64,000 nt of DNA from Dasypus novemcinctus (Eukaryota > Chordata > Mammalia > Cingulata > Dasypodidae), in assembly GCF_030445035.2 (NCBI RefSeq), contig NC_080694.1, positions 70,323,147 to 70,387,146 on the forward strand, in the 5' to 3' direction. The notes under the pieces were generated by a model that was not told the origin of the DNA, did not search any database, and was given only the letters and a program-made list of their open reading frames with translations. This document shows positions 11,601 through 23,228 of this stretch, piece by piece (within the stretch, counting starts at the first letter, position 1; every line of letters starts with the position of its first letter). The position numbers and the translations under genes are program-made.

Positions 11601-13653
11601 TTCTTCTGATTACCCCTCACCCTCCTAATCTTGGTTCTAAGGCAGTTAAGTTCTACTCCTGCTGTCTCAAAGGTTGCCTAAAAGACAAGAGTCAGTGTTT
11701 TATGTGAAGGTTCAGATAATATGACCTGCAGTACATTAAGCTCAGAAGAAAAGCTTACAGGAACAGAAAACATCACTCCAAACTAGAGTTTGCCTGCCCA
11801 TGATTTCAATTCCTCTTTCTTTGGATTCCACAGAATTAGAGTAATAAAAAAAGAGAGAGAGTATATTAAAGATAATCATATTCTTGTATTAATCAATAGG
11901 ATGTGACTGGACCACATTCCCTAACTCTTATTGTCAATTTTCCTTCCATTGTATAAACCAAAAAGTATTTTCCAAGGGAGCCCCCAAATGAGAAAGTGAA
12001 TCCAAATCTCTGTGCCAGGAAATAATTGGAAACCGAAGTCTGTGTTACTGTCCATGGTCCCGAAATAACCGGCCAAACATTCCAAGGGAAAAAGAGAAAA
12101 AGAAGGGAAAATGGAATTCAAGATAGGAATTCTACCTAGCTATTTCCTCTTATTGTGGGGCACAGGGGAATTAACCTGTTTATTCTTAAAATAGTTCTTC
12201 TCAGCATCCAGAGAATGTATTCTCCCATGAATTTCATAGCTAGGGATCTTTGGCTCTTAAAAAGTTGTGCAAAATTTCAGAAAGTTAGGCAGATATTTTG
12301 GAAAATGTAGAACCTATGCTGGGATCACAGCATGAATCATCCCTTCAAATATTTTCTATTATTTATAATCACTGGGAGTATAAACCTTAAAAGTGTCCTT
12401 GCCTGTTTATCTGATCAATCAGGTAAGAATGAAAAAGGAGACAAGCTGGTAAGTTGCCCATGTATTCTACCTGTTAGTGAATGATCTGTCTTCTTGCTAT
12501 TATAAAGTGAAAAGCCCAAGATTTAAAACAGATTTCCTTCTTTATGGTAAGATGCTCCTTATGTTGTGGGTTATTGAGCCAATTTACTTCCCATATCTTT
12601 ATTGCTATATCTTATTTCCAATTCAACACCCTATTTTTCCAAATATTCTCAAAGCATATGTATAAACTCCAAATACTAAAAACCGCATGAAAATCATTAA
12701 GAATTAAGTTCAATTTCTAATTTTCTTTGAGTATCAAGAAACTATTATTCCTTAATGGATTTTTCATACAATTCTGTGTTGTGGATCAGACAATTAGGAA
12801 TGGTTTTGACATATCATGTGCATTTTACAAGGATTGTAAAATTCCTTAAGTACAAAAATTATACATAACAATGAAAATGTTATTGGGACGTTTTCAAAGT
12901 GACCCTCAATACAAGTATAGTAGATGTGAGAATATTTCTCAAACTTTTTTCCACCTATAAAACCTAGAATCCCATATGCTCCCTAAATCTGCTCTCCAGG
13001 GCACTCACTTTCTTCCCTAACCATTTCAAATCATTTTCTTCTCCTTTCATTGTTTTCTCAAACTCTATTATAGAAAGCTCCCCAGGCTGCATCTCTTTTC
13101 AATTAAATTTTTATTCTTCCATCACTGTTTCCCATACCTGAAAATGTCCCTTATATTCTTCCTTTTTACTTCTCAATTACAAGAATTAATCCACTACATG
13201 TAAAAAAGAAAAAAAAAAAGAAAAGAAAAGCTATAATACAAAATATTCCTACTTTTGCCCAAGTAAATAAAGGAGATAATATCAAGTAAATGAAGGAGAT
13301 AATATCAAGTTCTTTGTAAATAAGATTCAAAAGGTTTCCTCTGCCTGTCTGTAAACTACTCAAATTTAGTCAACAATTAAACTTTATTACAATGAACATA
13401 TTTACAAATCCTCAAGATTTAACATCACTGAAGAAAACATTATTATTTCAAAAGTGTGAAGGAAATGAAAGTTAAGGAATTCTTTTTGTAGGAGGCCTGA
13501 GTTTTATTTGATGCAAAAAAGAGCTTGAAGAGAAAGCATATTTTTCAAATGAGAAGAGCTGAAACTTAGGTTGACCTCAGAGGAAGCCGAAATAAGGCAG
13601 ACATTTTACTGCAGTGATGGAAACCAATGTGACTGCCAGTGCCATTTTTTTTT
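8640..13653 (+). repeat. Duplicated block, copy A (direct)
   Basis: Non-coding. 9,060-9,480 aligns by eye with 15,730-16,230 and, inverted, with 58,500-58,960. Shared landmarks are ATTGAATATATAAAATTTTC and TCTTGAAGCAGA. 9,990-10,600 matches 17,140-17,520 and inverted 53,800-54,860. 10,780-12,830 matches 36,150-37,670. The last part, 13,000-13,653, matches the OR12D upstream flank at the start of the window. Copy A is the least interrupted version. It ends at a LINE-1 3' end, with no receptor after it. Confidence 0.75.
13000..13653 (+). other. OR12D upstream flank without a receptor
   Basis: Matches about 90-560 of this window, which is followed by the intact OR12D, and inverted about 51,600-51,900, which is followed by the OR12D pseudogene at 49-50 kb. 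Here the flank stops at a poly(T) start of an inverted LINE-1 3' end. No OR12D sequence follows. A short local duplication (GTAAATRAAGGAGATAATAT twice) lies at 13,262-13,310. Confidence 0.6.
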
Positions 13654-14285
13654 TTAATGAATCATGTTATGTTTACTTATTTATTTATTTTACACTTTTA
13701 AAATTAAAGTTAATAGATCACAAAGAACGTTCCATTAAAAAAAATTAAAAGACATAAAAAACCAAAAGAGGTTCACACATACCCCACTCCCCACCCCCAA
13801 TCTCATTATTTTTGTAGATTGTATTTTTTGAAGATATATACATTACAAAAAGTTACATGAAAAATATGAGGTTCCCATGTACTCCCCACCTTCCCACCCC
13901 ACTCCTCCCACACCAACAACCTCCCCCATCATTGTGGCAAAGTCACCGCACATGGTGAACACATTTTGGGTCACTGCTGCTCTAAATAAATAATATTTAC
14001 CTTGTAGTTCACACTTTCCCCCAGTACATTCAGTGGGTTATGGTAGGGTATATGAAGTCCAGCATCTGACGCTGAAATATCATTTAGAACAACTCAAAAT
14101 CCCCCAATACCCCCGCATCACAATCTTCTTCCCTCTCCCTGCCCTCAGCAAATACTGTGGCCACTTTCTCCACCTGGATGCTAAAATTTTTTCTATTACT
14201 AGACAGAATAGTTTTATAGTAGAACATCAGTAAGTCCACTCTAGTCCATATTTTATTCCTTCATTCTGTGGACCCTGGTATGGTA
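13654..14285 (-). mobile_element. LINE-1 3' end, 5'-truncated, minus strand
   Basis: Starts with T(9) (the A tail on the other strand). It then carries the 3'-terminal module found eight times in this window: AAAATATGAGGTTCCCAT, a C-rich CCCCACTCC run, CCAGTACATTCAGTGGGTTA, GTCCAGCATCTG, and ends near TGGACCCTGG. The left 170 bp differ from the other copies, so it may be a separate subfamily. Confidence 0.75.
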
Positions 14286-17200
14286 TACATTTTGTTTTAA
14301 ATCAATGTTATTATCAAACAATCTTAGAATTGTTGTATCTCCTTGGTAAATAATTTATTTTATCATTAGAACTCTGTATCATAAAATTACTTAACTGAAT
14401 TAATAGTGCAATAATAAAAAAACTTTTCTTTATTGTTTTCCTGGTAGACATTTTGTTTTAACTTTTCTACCTTTTTGAGTGCTTTTGTATCAGGAATATT
14501 TCATGTAAACATCAAATAATAAAATGATTAAAGATTTTACATTACTGTCTTTTAATTAGCTCAGTTAATCCATTTCCGTTTACTGCAATTACTGACAAGT
14601 TTGGATTTACATAAGTCATATTATTTTGTGCTTTGTGGTTACCTTGACTTTTACTTTATTACTATTTTCTCTTCCAAATTATATAAAGGAAATGGAATTT
14701 TTTCAATAGTATTTTCTTCTGTATAATTTTTAAATAATATGGTCTCTATTTTTAGTAAAAACTTTTCTGCATATTTTAATTAACAAAATACAGAGCTATT
14801 TAAGACTTCTATCAACCTCCTCAAATTTAAATACAAGGACCTCCAATACTTCAATTGTTTAGCTCTTTGTTATCTAACAATATTGTTCTATCTAGGGTTT
14901 ATATATTCTAAATTGGACAATATTGTGCTTAAAAATTCATTGCTTGATTAATTTACCACACATATAATTTTTATTACTGGTCATTACTTTTCACATCCCA
15001 CTCCTTCATTTGAATTAAATCTCTTTTCTGAAATTCTTGAGAAGCTTAGGACTTTTAACTAGTCAGAGTTCCTATTTTTCTCTTTTTTATTCAAGAACAA
15101 TGTCAGTTCAGGAAAGGTATAAATCACAGGAGTAATGCACCATAAATTTTCACAAAATTAACTCACTAGTCTCTGTGCTGTGAACACTGTTGCACCTGTT
15201 CTAAAGGAGTCTTGGTGTTGACTTTTGTTACATATATACAGGAAAAGTAAATGTTCACATATGTAATTCATATATATTTATAGAGGGAACATTATTGAGA
15301 GATAGGGATAAATGTGTTCAGTTTGCTAGGAAATTGAGAAAGACCCTCCCACACTGGTTTTGCAAATTGATTTCCCACCAAGATCATATGAGGGCCCTAG
15401 GTTTTCCATGTCCTCACCAGCATTTGGCATAGTCAGTCTTTTTCATTTTAGCCATTTCTTTTTAGAGAATGCGTAGTTGGATCACATTAGAGTATTAATT
15501 TCTATTTCTCTGATGACTAATGAAGTTAAATCTTTTTTTGTAATTTGTGACCATTTTTCTATTAATTTTTATCTCTTTAATTGATTTGAACTGATATGAA
15601 TCAAGATATAAATTCTCTGTCAGATGAACAGGTGGCACATGTAGTCTCCCAAACTTGCTCTTTTTATGTACTCTCAGGTGTGTCTTTCAGTCAAAAAAAA
15701 ATCATGTGGCTTCTTTTGACTTATTTAAACTTTAATATTACCCAAGTGAGGTTTTTGGAGGCTTAAGGGTTAAAGATGAAAAAAAGTAATAAGAAATTAG
15801 TCAATAAATTGCATGTGACATTCCTTAATTAAATGTGATCTATGTATCTTTAAAAAAATAAAAAAAATTAAAAATATATTGTATTGTAATAATTCAGTTC
15901 ACAATGAAATATTAATGGTGAAATGTTTATATTTGACTTGTTCAATGTTAAACATTGAATATATAAAATTTTCACACTCTGATATAACGATTAGGTAAAA
16001 TAAGACATTATAGTTCAGTAGAAAATGCTAAAAGTTTTCAGTTCAATGTAGTTATTCATGTCAAGAGAAATCTCTTTTGTTGAACTTGTGAGTTACCTAG
16101 TGACTGTAATTAAAGAGGAAAGTTGGTGTAATTTAGTTGCTATTCCAAAATCAAGTCTTGGAGCAGAAAGAACTCCATTCATCTAGAAACAGTAATAAAA
16201 AGGGAAATATCACTAGGAAAAATGCCTAAAATCAACAAATAATTTGAAACTTATCAAACAGTATTTAAGAATTATTCTCCTCTTATTAGATGCCCTTAGA
16301 AGAAGTTTTATAGTACATTATATATATATATATTTTTTAATTAAGTTAGAGGATCAAATGATAACTAATAAGCAATTTATTTCACTGTACTTGTTAAATA
16401 CCCTCCATTGCATTTCTAGAGGTGCACCTTCAAAAATATTTACTTCAGCAAGGTGTTCCAGGAATAAAGATATCCTGATCTATTTTTATGCTAAATACAG
16501 TTAGGTTGTTCTGAGTAGTCTCAAGAAGTGTTAAGTTCACATTCCAAACACTCTGAAAGGCAGCCCTAAAGTTATGCCTACAAAACCTAGACTACAGCAG
16601 AAGAACTTCTTTTTATTTTTCTCCTGTTTGTGGGTAAACTTCTGTCTGTTAAACCCCATTAACTACATTTTATTCCTCAAGAATTCTGTTTTTAACCAAG
16701 GGTCTCAGTTTTTTTTTTAAAGATTTATTTTATTTATTTCTCCTCCCTTCCCCTGCCCCCACCCCAGTTGTCTGTTCTCTGTGTCTATTTGCTGTGTCTT
16801 CTTTGTCCACTTCTGTTGTTGTCAGTGGCACGGGAATGTTTCCTTTTGTTGCGTCATCTTGCTGTGTCAGCTCTCCGTGTGTGTGGCACCATTCCTGGGC
16901 AGGCTGCACTTTCCTTTGCACTGGGCAGCTCCCTTATGGGGTGCACTCCTTGTGCTTGGGGCTCCCCTTACACAGGGGACACCCCTGCATGGCATGGCAC
17001 TCCTTGAGCACATCAGCACTGCACATGGGCCAGCTCCACACAGGTCAAGGAGGCCTGGAGTTTGAACCGCAAACCAACCATGTGGTAGATGGACACCCTA
17101 ACCACTGGACCAAGTCCACCACCATGGGTCTCAGTTTTAACCCACTCCCTTCTGGTGGCCTAAGATCTTCCTCCTCAAAGCAAAGAGTTCACTTTAAAAA

Positions 17201-17780
17201 AATGGAATTTCCTTGTGAAATGAGCTGTCAAATCATATCAAGGCATTTGTATATATATAAATGTAAAGAAACAGTTCTGGTTTATTGGTGCAATTAGCCT
17301 GCAGCATGTTCACCCCTCCTTGCTCATCAAAACAGTTCTGAAGCTAGTAAAGAGATCAGCTACATAATCAGTGGGACTAGAACAATACAGGGTCCCTAGA
17401 TCAAACATTATGATAATTTCAGGACAGTAAGCCCAGATCACTCAGCCAAAAGAGAGGCTCTCCAGAGCCCAGGGCCTGTGCAGCCACTTATGTCAAGGCT
17501 CAGGAAGCCAGCCTGGCTAAGAAAACTTAAGACCATGTCATGATGATTTGAGGAGGAAAATGACTTCCTAAATAACACCCCAAATGAAAATAACACAAAG
17601 AAGAAAATTGCTGGTCAAGGTTTCATTATCTTAGTGGATTTCCAATCAACAAGGGAAATGAGTTAAAATGACATGGTGAAATTTCATGGATGGGTGATCT
17701 GGCGGGTGTCCCTAGAACTCGAGAGCTTCACCAATCCTAGATCCACAACTGATCTCATGAAACAGACAAACAGGAGTGAC
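14286..17780 (+). repeat. Duplicated block, copy B, first part (direct)
   Basis: Aligns by eye in inverted orientation with about 53,700-60,730 (copy C) once the insertions in C are removed. From 15,730 it also aligns with copy A. It contains an older LINE-1 in antisense: 14,540-14,640 and 15,340-15,600 read as the reverse of L1 5' and 3' regions (CCACCAAGATCATATGAGGG, CCTCACCAGCATTTGGCATA). Similarity to A and C breaks off near 17,780, where a GC-rich retrocopy starts, and resumes near 36,150. Confidence 0.75.
16713..17125 (-). mobile_element. tRNA-derived SINE (DAS type), full length, minus strand
   Basis: Flanked by a perfect 13-bp TSD GGGTCTCAGTTTT at 16,700-16,712 and 17,126-17,138. Read on the minus strand it begins with a TGGTCCAGTGGTTAGGGT A-box region, then a GGTTCAAACTCC B-box region, the GC-rich body, and an (A/T)-rich tail. 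Copies A and C lack it, so it post-dates the block duplication. Open frames across it are not genes. Confidence 0.92.
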
Positions 17781-17865
17781 AAAAACTAAGGAGCTGCACC
17801 TGAGAGGAACTCCATCCTCCTCCAACTGTTCATCCTCAAGTTCTGGCCAAACAACTGAGCAGGAG
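17781..17865 (+). pseudogene. Unidentified retrocopy, part 1 (before provirus)
   Basis: CAGGAGTGACAAAAACTAAG and the following 60 bases are not found in copies A or C. They are continuous with 23,701 once the provirus and one copy of its 6-bp TSD are removed. See the entry at 23,695-24,390 for the main part. Confidence 0.5.
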
Positions 17866-18287
17866 TGTTGGAAACTGAGGTGCAGTGGTCTCACAAGGAG
17901 AGACTGTGCTGTCTCCATGGCTATTCTTGCAACCTAAGGAAAGTGGTAATTAAGTGATCCCGGCAAATAGGATGAAGCTGTTAAAGGCTGAAAGAAAAGA
18001 TGAGCACATATATTTTGTAGTAAATACAACACTTAGACTTTGTACCTTGAGATAAGATTTTTAAAAATTCCTTAGACTTTGAGTAATGCTGATAAATAAC
18101 TGCGTGTTGTTGCTTGTTGTCACATAGGCTACCTGTTGCTTCTTGTTGTAATGTAGACTGGGGTATATAGAGAGCCCCTGATCCCACCTCTCTCATTCTT
18201 TTTCTCTCGCTCTTTCTTTCTCTTTGTTTCCCTCTCCCTTTTCTCTTTCTTTCATTCCTGATACCCTTTGGTTCCAAATCTCCACCA
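17866..18287 (+). repeat. 5' LTR of the provirus, lacking its poly(A) signal
   Basis: Begins TGTTGGAAACTGAG and ends near CTCCACCA, 422 bp. A TATA-like TATATAG lies at 18,164-18,170. Compared with the 3' LTR it lacks about 46 bp just downstream, between GAGCCC and CTGATCCC. The missing piece includes the AATAAA present in the 3' LTR. A pyrimidine-rich run near 18,185-18,260 is shared by all three LTRs in the window. Confidence 0.92.
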
Positions 18288-18330
18288 TCTGGGGTGGTGG
18301 GGCGTGAAGAAGTCTTCCTAATCAGTATCG
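18288..18330 (+). other. Primer-binding-site region (degenerate)
   Basis: Directly after the LTR comes TCTGGGGTGGTGGGGCG. The GTGGGGC end agrees with a lysine-tRNA-type primer site but the first half does not. Weak assignment. Confidence 0.3.
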
Positions 18331-20250
18331 AGAACCGTGGAAAAAACCTCCTTGAGGGTAGTGTGATGTCCAAAGCAGTGATTTAAGTCTTCTTTTAGGT
18401 AAATAACATTTTCTGCGAAGTCATCAGGGTAATGGGTAATCAAACGGGATAAGTGGAAGCATATTCGTAAGTGTTAAAAACATTAACTGAAAGTTAATGG
18501 GGTGCCTGTAAAAAGTTATGAATTACTAGAATTGTTTGCTTTAATACAAAAGCATTGTTGATGAGTCAATTGTAAACTGTATGTTTGTATTGGTATGTTT
18601 TAATTGTTTTGTGTTTGTCTGTTCAATGTCAGTGTATATTTCGATACCTCTGGATGGTGATATAAATTAATAAATAAAACATTTTTTAAAGAGCTCTATT
18701 CGAATGGCCAAAAATTAAATAAGCACTTATATCAATATATAAGTTTAAATGTTAATAAGATCTCTACAATGATAAATATTGTAAGTCTTCATTAACAAAA
18801 TTACTATAAGTCTTTTCATAAAAAATAGTTCTTGCCTAGATTGAAATGAAAAGTTTATTTTTCTTCACAGGATAAAATGAAGGATGTAAAACTTAAATGA
18901 ATATTAAAGAAGGTTAAAAGTTTGTGGGAATGCTGACTGAAATTTAATAAGTTTTCTCTAAAAAGTGTGTTTTGTCCTAAAATAGAATGGCTAATTTTCA
19001 TAAACTCACAGTACCTAAATGCATGGGGCAAGTTGTAGAAGGTATTGTGATAACTTTAAGTAAGCGAATGTGTTCTGTGAAGGTAAAATTTGTCTTGTAA
19101 TAATATAATTATAGTCTATGGTTATAAATAATACTAAGAAGTTTAATGAAGCATTGTTTAAATTAAGGTATTTAAATGGCTAATTCCAAAAAGTCATTTA
19201 TTAGACAAAAACTGAATTGATAATAATAATAATAAAAGGTAATTTTATAACAGGAAAACTTGTTGGCAGCCAGCCTCCCCTGCCAACTTGCTTCTAAAAG
19301 ACTGGTTCTGGTATCGTATGTTACTGAGTATTTAAAGTGAAGGAAAGTTCATTATTTTAACAAGCTTGTTTAGTATTGATGGCAATTATATGTTGTAAGA
19401 ATTTTGCATGGTAACTTAGTATGTGGGATATATGGAATGTGTTTTTACTGTTAAGGAAACAGGAGATGATTTTGTCCTTAGATAAAATGACTGATTATTG
19501 GGAAAGAGTAGAGTGTGGGACAAAACTTGAATGAATACTGAAAGTGCAGAAAATTTGTGGAAAAGAAATTTTATGATTAAATTTAAATAAAATTTGATGG
19601 GTCTATCTATAAAGTTTTAAAAGCTTTAGTATCAAGTAGTATGTATCAAAGTTAAAAATTTTTTTCTTAAAGTCTCTCAAATCATTAGTCTGTTTTGGTA
19701 AAAGTGTTCTGAATAATCAGTATACAAAGAAAGTCTGTTTTATCAGAATAGCTTCTTGTGCTTTAACCTCATCATTTCCTCAGTGTTTGAAGAAGAATGG
19801 GTCTTATCTCTTTTAAAAGAACATAATGCTCACACCTGCTTTCTAAATATCAAATCCTGAAAAGTAGCTTTTTATTTCAAACTAATTTCAAGATTTGTTC
19901 TTTTACCATGAAAGATAATTTAAAGTAATAGTTGAGTTCATCTAATATAAATAGAAGGTGTTGAAACGTGTTATAAAATTAACAGGATTTTTTAACCCTC
20001 TATTAATTAAAGTCATATAAGTAAAAGGTTCAAATGAATACTTAAGAATGTACAAATTTAACAATATTTCAGCATAATATTAAACAGAAGTACAATGTGG
20101 TTAATTATGGTTTTAATTATTATAAAAAGGTATGTGTCACAGAAACAACCTATTATCATAAATTAAAATAATAACACTGTAGTATGCAGCAGTCCCAAAT
20201 ATTGCTACTTTTTAGCAAACAATTAATGTCCAACTATGTCAGTGTCACCT
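18331..20250 (+). other. AT-rich non-coding internal region of provirus (gag position)
   Basis: About 1.9 kb with no open frame of 60 codons and no gag or protease motif visible. It contains diverged internal repeats: 18,870-18,935 resembles 19,484-19,565 (GATAAAATG, then AAACTTRAATGAATA and AAATTTGTGG). Either gag was replaced by unrelated sequence before insertion, or it is too decayed to read. The repeats favour the former. Confidence 0.5.
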
Positions 20251-20480
20251 TGTTTTAAAACCTGCTATGGCTTTCTTTAGTATTTCCTTAGGCAAGTCAA
20301 GCCAGCTTGCATTCCCCTAACTATGGAAAACCCAACAATGGACTTTTGCAGTTCTTCCCCAAGGCTGTGTGCATAGCCCAACCATCTGTCCTGGCATGGT
20401 GATAATAATCTAGCTGTGTAGAAAAAAAACTGGTGGCTGAAACTCTACTGATGAATTATGTTAACCAGTAATCCTTTTTT
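20251..20480 (+). pseudogene. Provirus pol fragment: reverse transcriptase
   Basis: Near 20,350-20,400 one frame reads VLPQG followed by SPTIC, the conserved stretch just before the catalytic palm of retroviral reverse transcriptase. Stops surround it, and the catalytic aspartate motif is not visible downstream. It is a short remnant only. Confidence 0.55.
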
Positions 20481-20980
20481 CAGAATGAAAAGAAACATCA
20501 AGAAACATCAGAGACAATAGTATGTTGTCTTAAGAGCCTGAACTAGGCAAACAATTGGGACAGGCTGCAAAGTCCCTGCTGCTCTATCAAATTCCTAAAT
20601 GTGGTTTGGTTGGGTGGGATAAAACTATGCCCTCTGTTGTAGTTGATGGAGTGCAATGTCTTCTCATGTTAATAGAGTTTGTAATATTGTTGAAGTGCTA
20701 AAAATCTCTCATCCCTCATTTAGCTCAAATTTTAAAATCATTGTATGTATTAGTTGGGAAAAGTCCTTCATGGAAGTAGGAAACCTCCAGCAACCTGCTT
20801 TAAATAATAATAAAAGTAAGGTAAAATGTGGACATTAACTTAGTCTATGAATTGGATGTAGCAAGCAGCAATATTGGCTTTGGGTGGAGTTTGTGGCAAA
20901 AGCAAAATTCTAAACAAGTAACCCTTTGGTTTTAATCACAATTTTGAAAAGAGGCCAAAAGCAAAATATAAAAAAGCACT

Positions 20981-21400
20981 TGTGTGCAGCATAGGAGGCC
21001 ATGCTAAGAGTGAAAGACAACCCAATAGTGTCTGGTCACTCTAAAGACTGCCATCCCTATCTAGGGGTGGATTGCAAATACTAAAAGCAAGACAGAAATG
21101 ATGGCATTATGGTACCAAAGGACCAACTGGCAAAAGCTTTATTAACTTTAAACTTCCTCAAAGTATATTATTCAATAACAACTGCTGAATGGCATTATGC
21201 ATTGAATAAGAATAAAGGAAAAGTATTGTGTGGCTCAGCTGAATATCAGCCAATATATTGGAAAGATGTACTAATACATGGCAAAAGGGAAAGGTTAAAG
21301 TATGGGGGAGAGGATATGCTCTTGTCATTACAGAAGATGGAGAACAAATTTGGCTGACAGCTTGATGGATTAAACCATGTATAGAGGAGAAGAAAGAGAA
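20981..21400 (+). pseudogene. Provirus pol fragment: integrase C-terminal end
   Basis: The frame at 21,109-21,357 reads as the end of a betaretroviral integrase: a DQLAKALLTLNFL stretch, then a YWKD segment and a small beta-rich tail, with the frame lost near 21,340. RNase H and the integrase catalytic core are absent, since only about 500 bp separate it from the reverse transcriptase remnant. It sits directly before env, as expected for the gene order. Confidence 0.65.
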
Positions 21401-23117
21401 TGTTAACAATGATTTCTCCTCTCCTGATCATATTATTGGTAACTCTGGGTCATGCAGGTGAAAATCATACTTATTGGGCATATATTCCTAACCCACCTGT
21501 AGTATGTGCTCTAACATGGAGAGACCCATCATGTCCTGTATTTTTGAATAAAACACATGTTTTTCCTGGCCAAGAAATGACAGACTACCCTTAAAACCTG
21601 ATGAAGAAGGGAAGGAAATATATCATCTTATCCTTCCTTTTGATCACAGACCATTATGTATTGGAAAAAGCCCCCCTTGCATGCAAACAAAAAATCAGAC
21701 TATGGTTACCATGAAAAATAATGGTACAAAATTATTAATAACTTTGTTTCCTTCATATAATTCTTCAGTAACTAAAAAGCAAAATTATAATTGTCCACCC
21801 CAAAAACCTGAAAAGAAAGAGGGATGGCAGGAATGCCAAATAAGAAGAGGATTTGTTGTTTTTAATGATTCCCATGGAATAGTGTAGGAAAGTGCTCCTA
21901 TGGAGAACCCCAAAGAATATAACAGCAGATTTATATGGTATGGACTTAACAACAAGGGTCAATGAGTTAGTAATATGCAATATCCTTTTTCAGAATCTCT
22001 ATTTTTGGGTGAACAAGTAGTATATGCTAACAATTTTACTATTTGGAAATGTGAAGTAAAATGGTTACCAACCCCTTGGATTAATGGCACCTATAATCTG
22101 AATATACATAAAAACTTGTGGAAAGTATTTCTTGGAATTGTCCCTATTTACAAATGGATTGGTAATTACAGTCAAACAGGTCAATATCTATAATTAAATC
22201 AAACCTATCAATTGAAAGCCTGTGTCAGGGATCCTTTCGTATTCATTACTGGAAAAATAACTATCAAAGATAATGCCTTGTTTTTAAAAAATGGTGCCTT
22301 GTACACATGTCTGTCAAAAAGTGTGTTGCAGGATGGAGACACCATCACAATAGCCAGAAGATGACAAGGTATGTGAATTCCCATCCAAATGAACCGAATA
22401 TGGCAGTTATCACCTGAAAGTCAGCTATTGCTTCACATGGTGCAAGAAATCCTGAAATGGACAAAAATATTTTTTGGACTCTTAATAATTAGTATAATGG
22501 GACTAATTGGAATCATCACAGCTGCTGCAATTGTTGCTGTGGCTTTGCATGAGACAGTTCAGACTAAACAATATGTGCATGATTGGAATAAAAATGCTAG
22601 TGATTTGTGGCATAGCCAAGAACACATTGATGAACAGTTAAATAATCAGGTTAATGATTTAGAATTGGCTGTTTTGCATATTGGAAATCAATTGAATAAT
22701 TTAAACATGTTTAGGGGTTGAAGTGTGATTGAATGAAGGTAATTTCTATATAACAGCACTTGCATATAATTCATCAGATATAGTATGGAAAAAAAATTAA
22801 GAATCACTTATTAGGCCATAAAAGTAATATCTCTCTAGAAATGATAGAGTTACAAAGGAAAATATTGGATATGTGTCATAATCAAATTCATGTAAAAATG
22901 ATAAGGATATTTTCTCAGGTATTTCACATATTACAAAATTTAACCCAGTTAATTGGTGGAAATCACAGCATTTCCTGTCAGCTTTAGGAATAGGGCTAAT
23001 CATATTTGTTCTGTTGCTCATGATTCTTGCCTGTGCTGGACAGTGCTTTCGAAGAAAACTGCAAAGCATAACAGCCATGGGACATGTGAATAATCTGGTG
23101 CTAGCAAAAGCACTTTA
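21400..23117 (+). pseudogene. Provirus env remnant (surface and transmembrane parts)
   Basis: Starts with a signal-peptide-like hydrophobic stretch (21,400-21,465). A surface-subunit-like region follows in pieces (to 21,594; 21,681-21,887; 21,975-22,193) with several N-glycosylation motifs, stops and frame changes. The transmembrane subunit is best kept at 22,389-22,721: a Gly/Ala/Val-rich fusion-peptide-like segment, then a heptad-like segment with Asn/Leu repeats. A membrane anchor and short basic tail are readable at about 22,975-23,117. The remnant is broken throughout and cannot make an envelope protein. Confidence 0.75.
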
Positions 23118-23212
23118 ATAACTTCCCCTAGTCGAAGAGCTTGGCTGGTAGTCAATGACGGGTAAGACTCTCAGAGGAGGGCCACCTAAGACAGGCATGG
23201 TCACCTCAACTA

Positions 23213-23228
23213 AAACAAAAAGGAGGAA
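23213..23228 (+). other. Polypurine tract of the provirus
   Basis: ACAAAAAGGAGGAA immediately precedes the 3' LTR, the expected place and composition for a plus-strand primer. Confidence 0.7.

Noticed and set aside
16768-17297. Overlapping open frames of 79-167 codons
   Set aside because: They lie across a TSD-flanked minus-strand SINE; the frames arise from the GC-rich SINE body.
22389-22721. Possible domesticated envelope gene
   Set aside because: The open piece covers only part of the transmembrane subunit; the surface part upstream and the anchor downstream are in broken frames with stops, so there is no intact captured gene.
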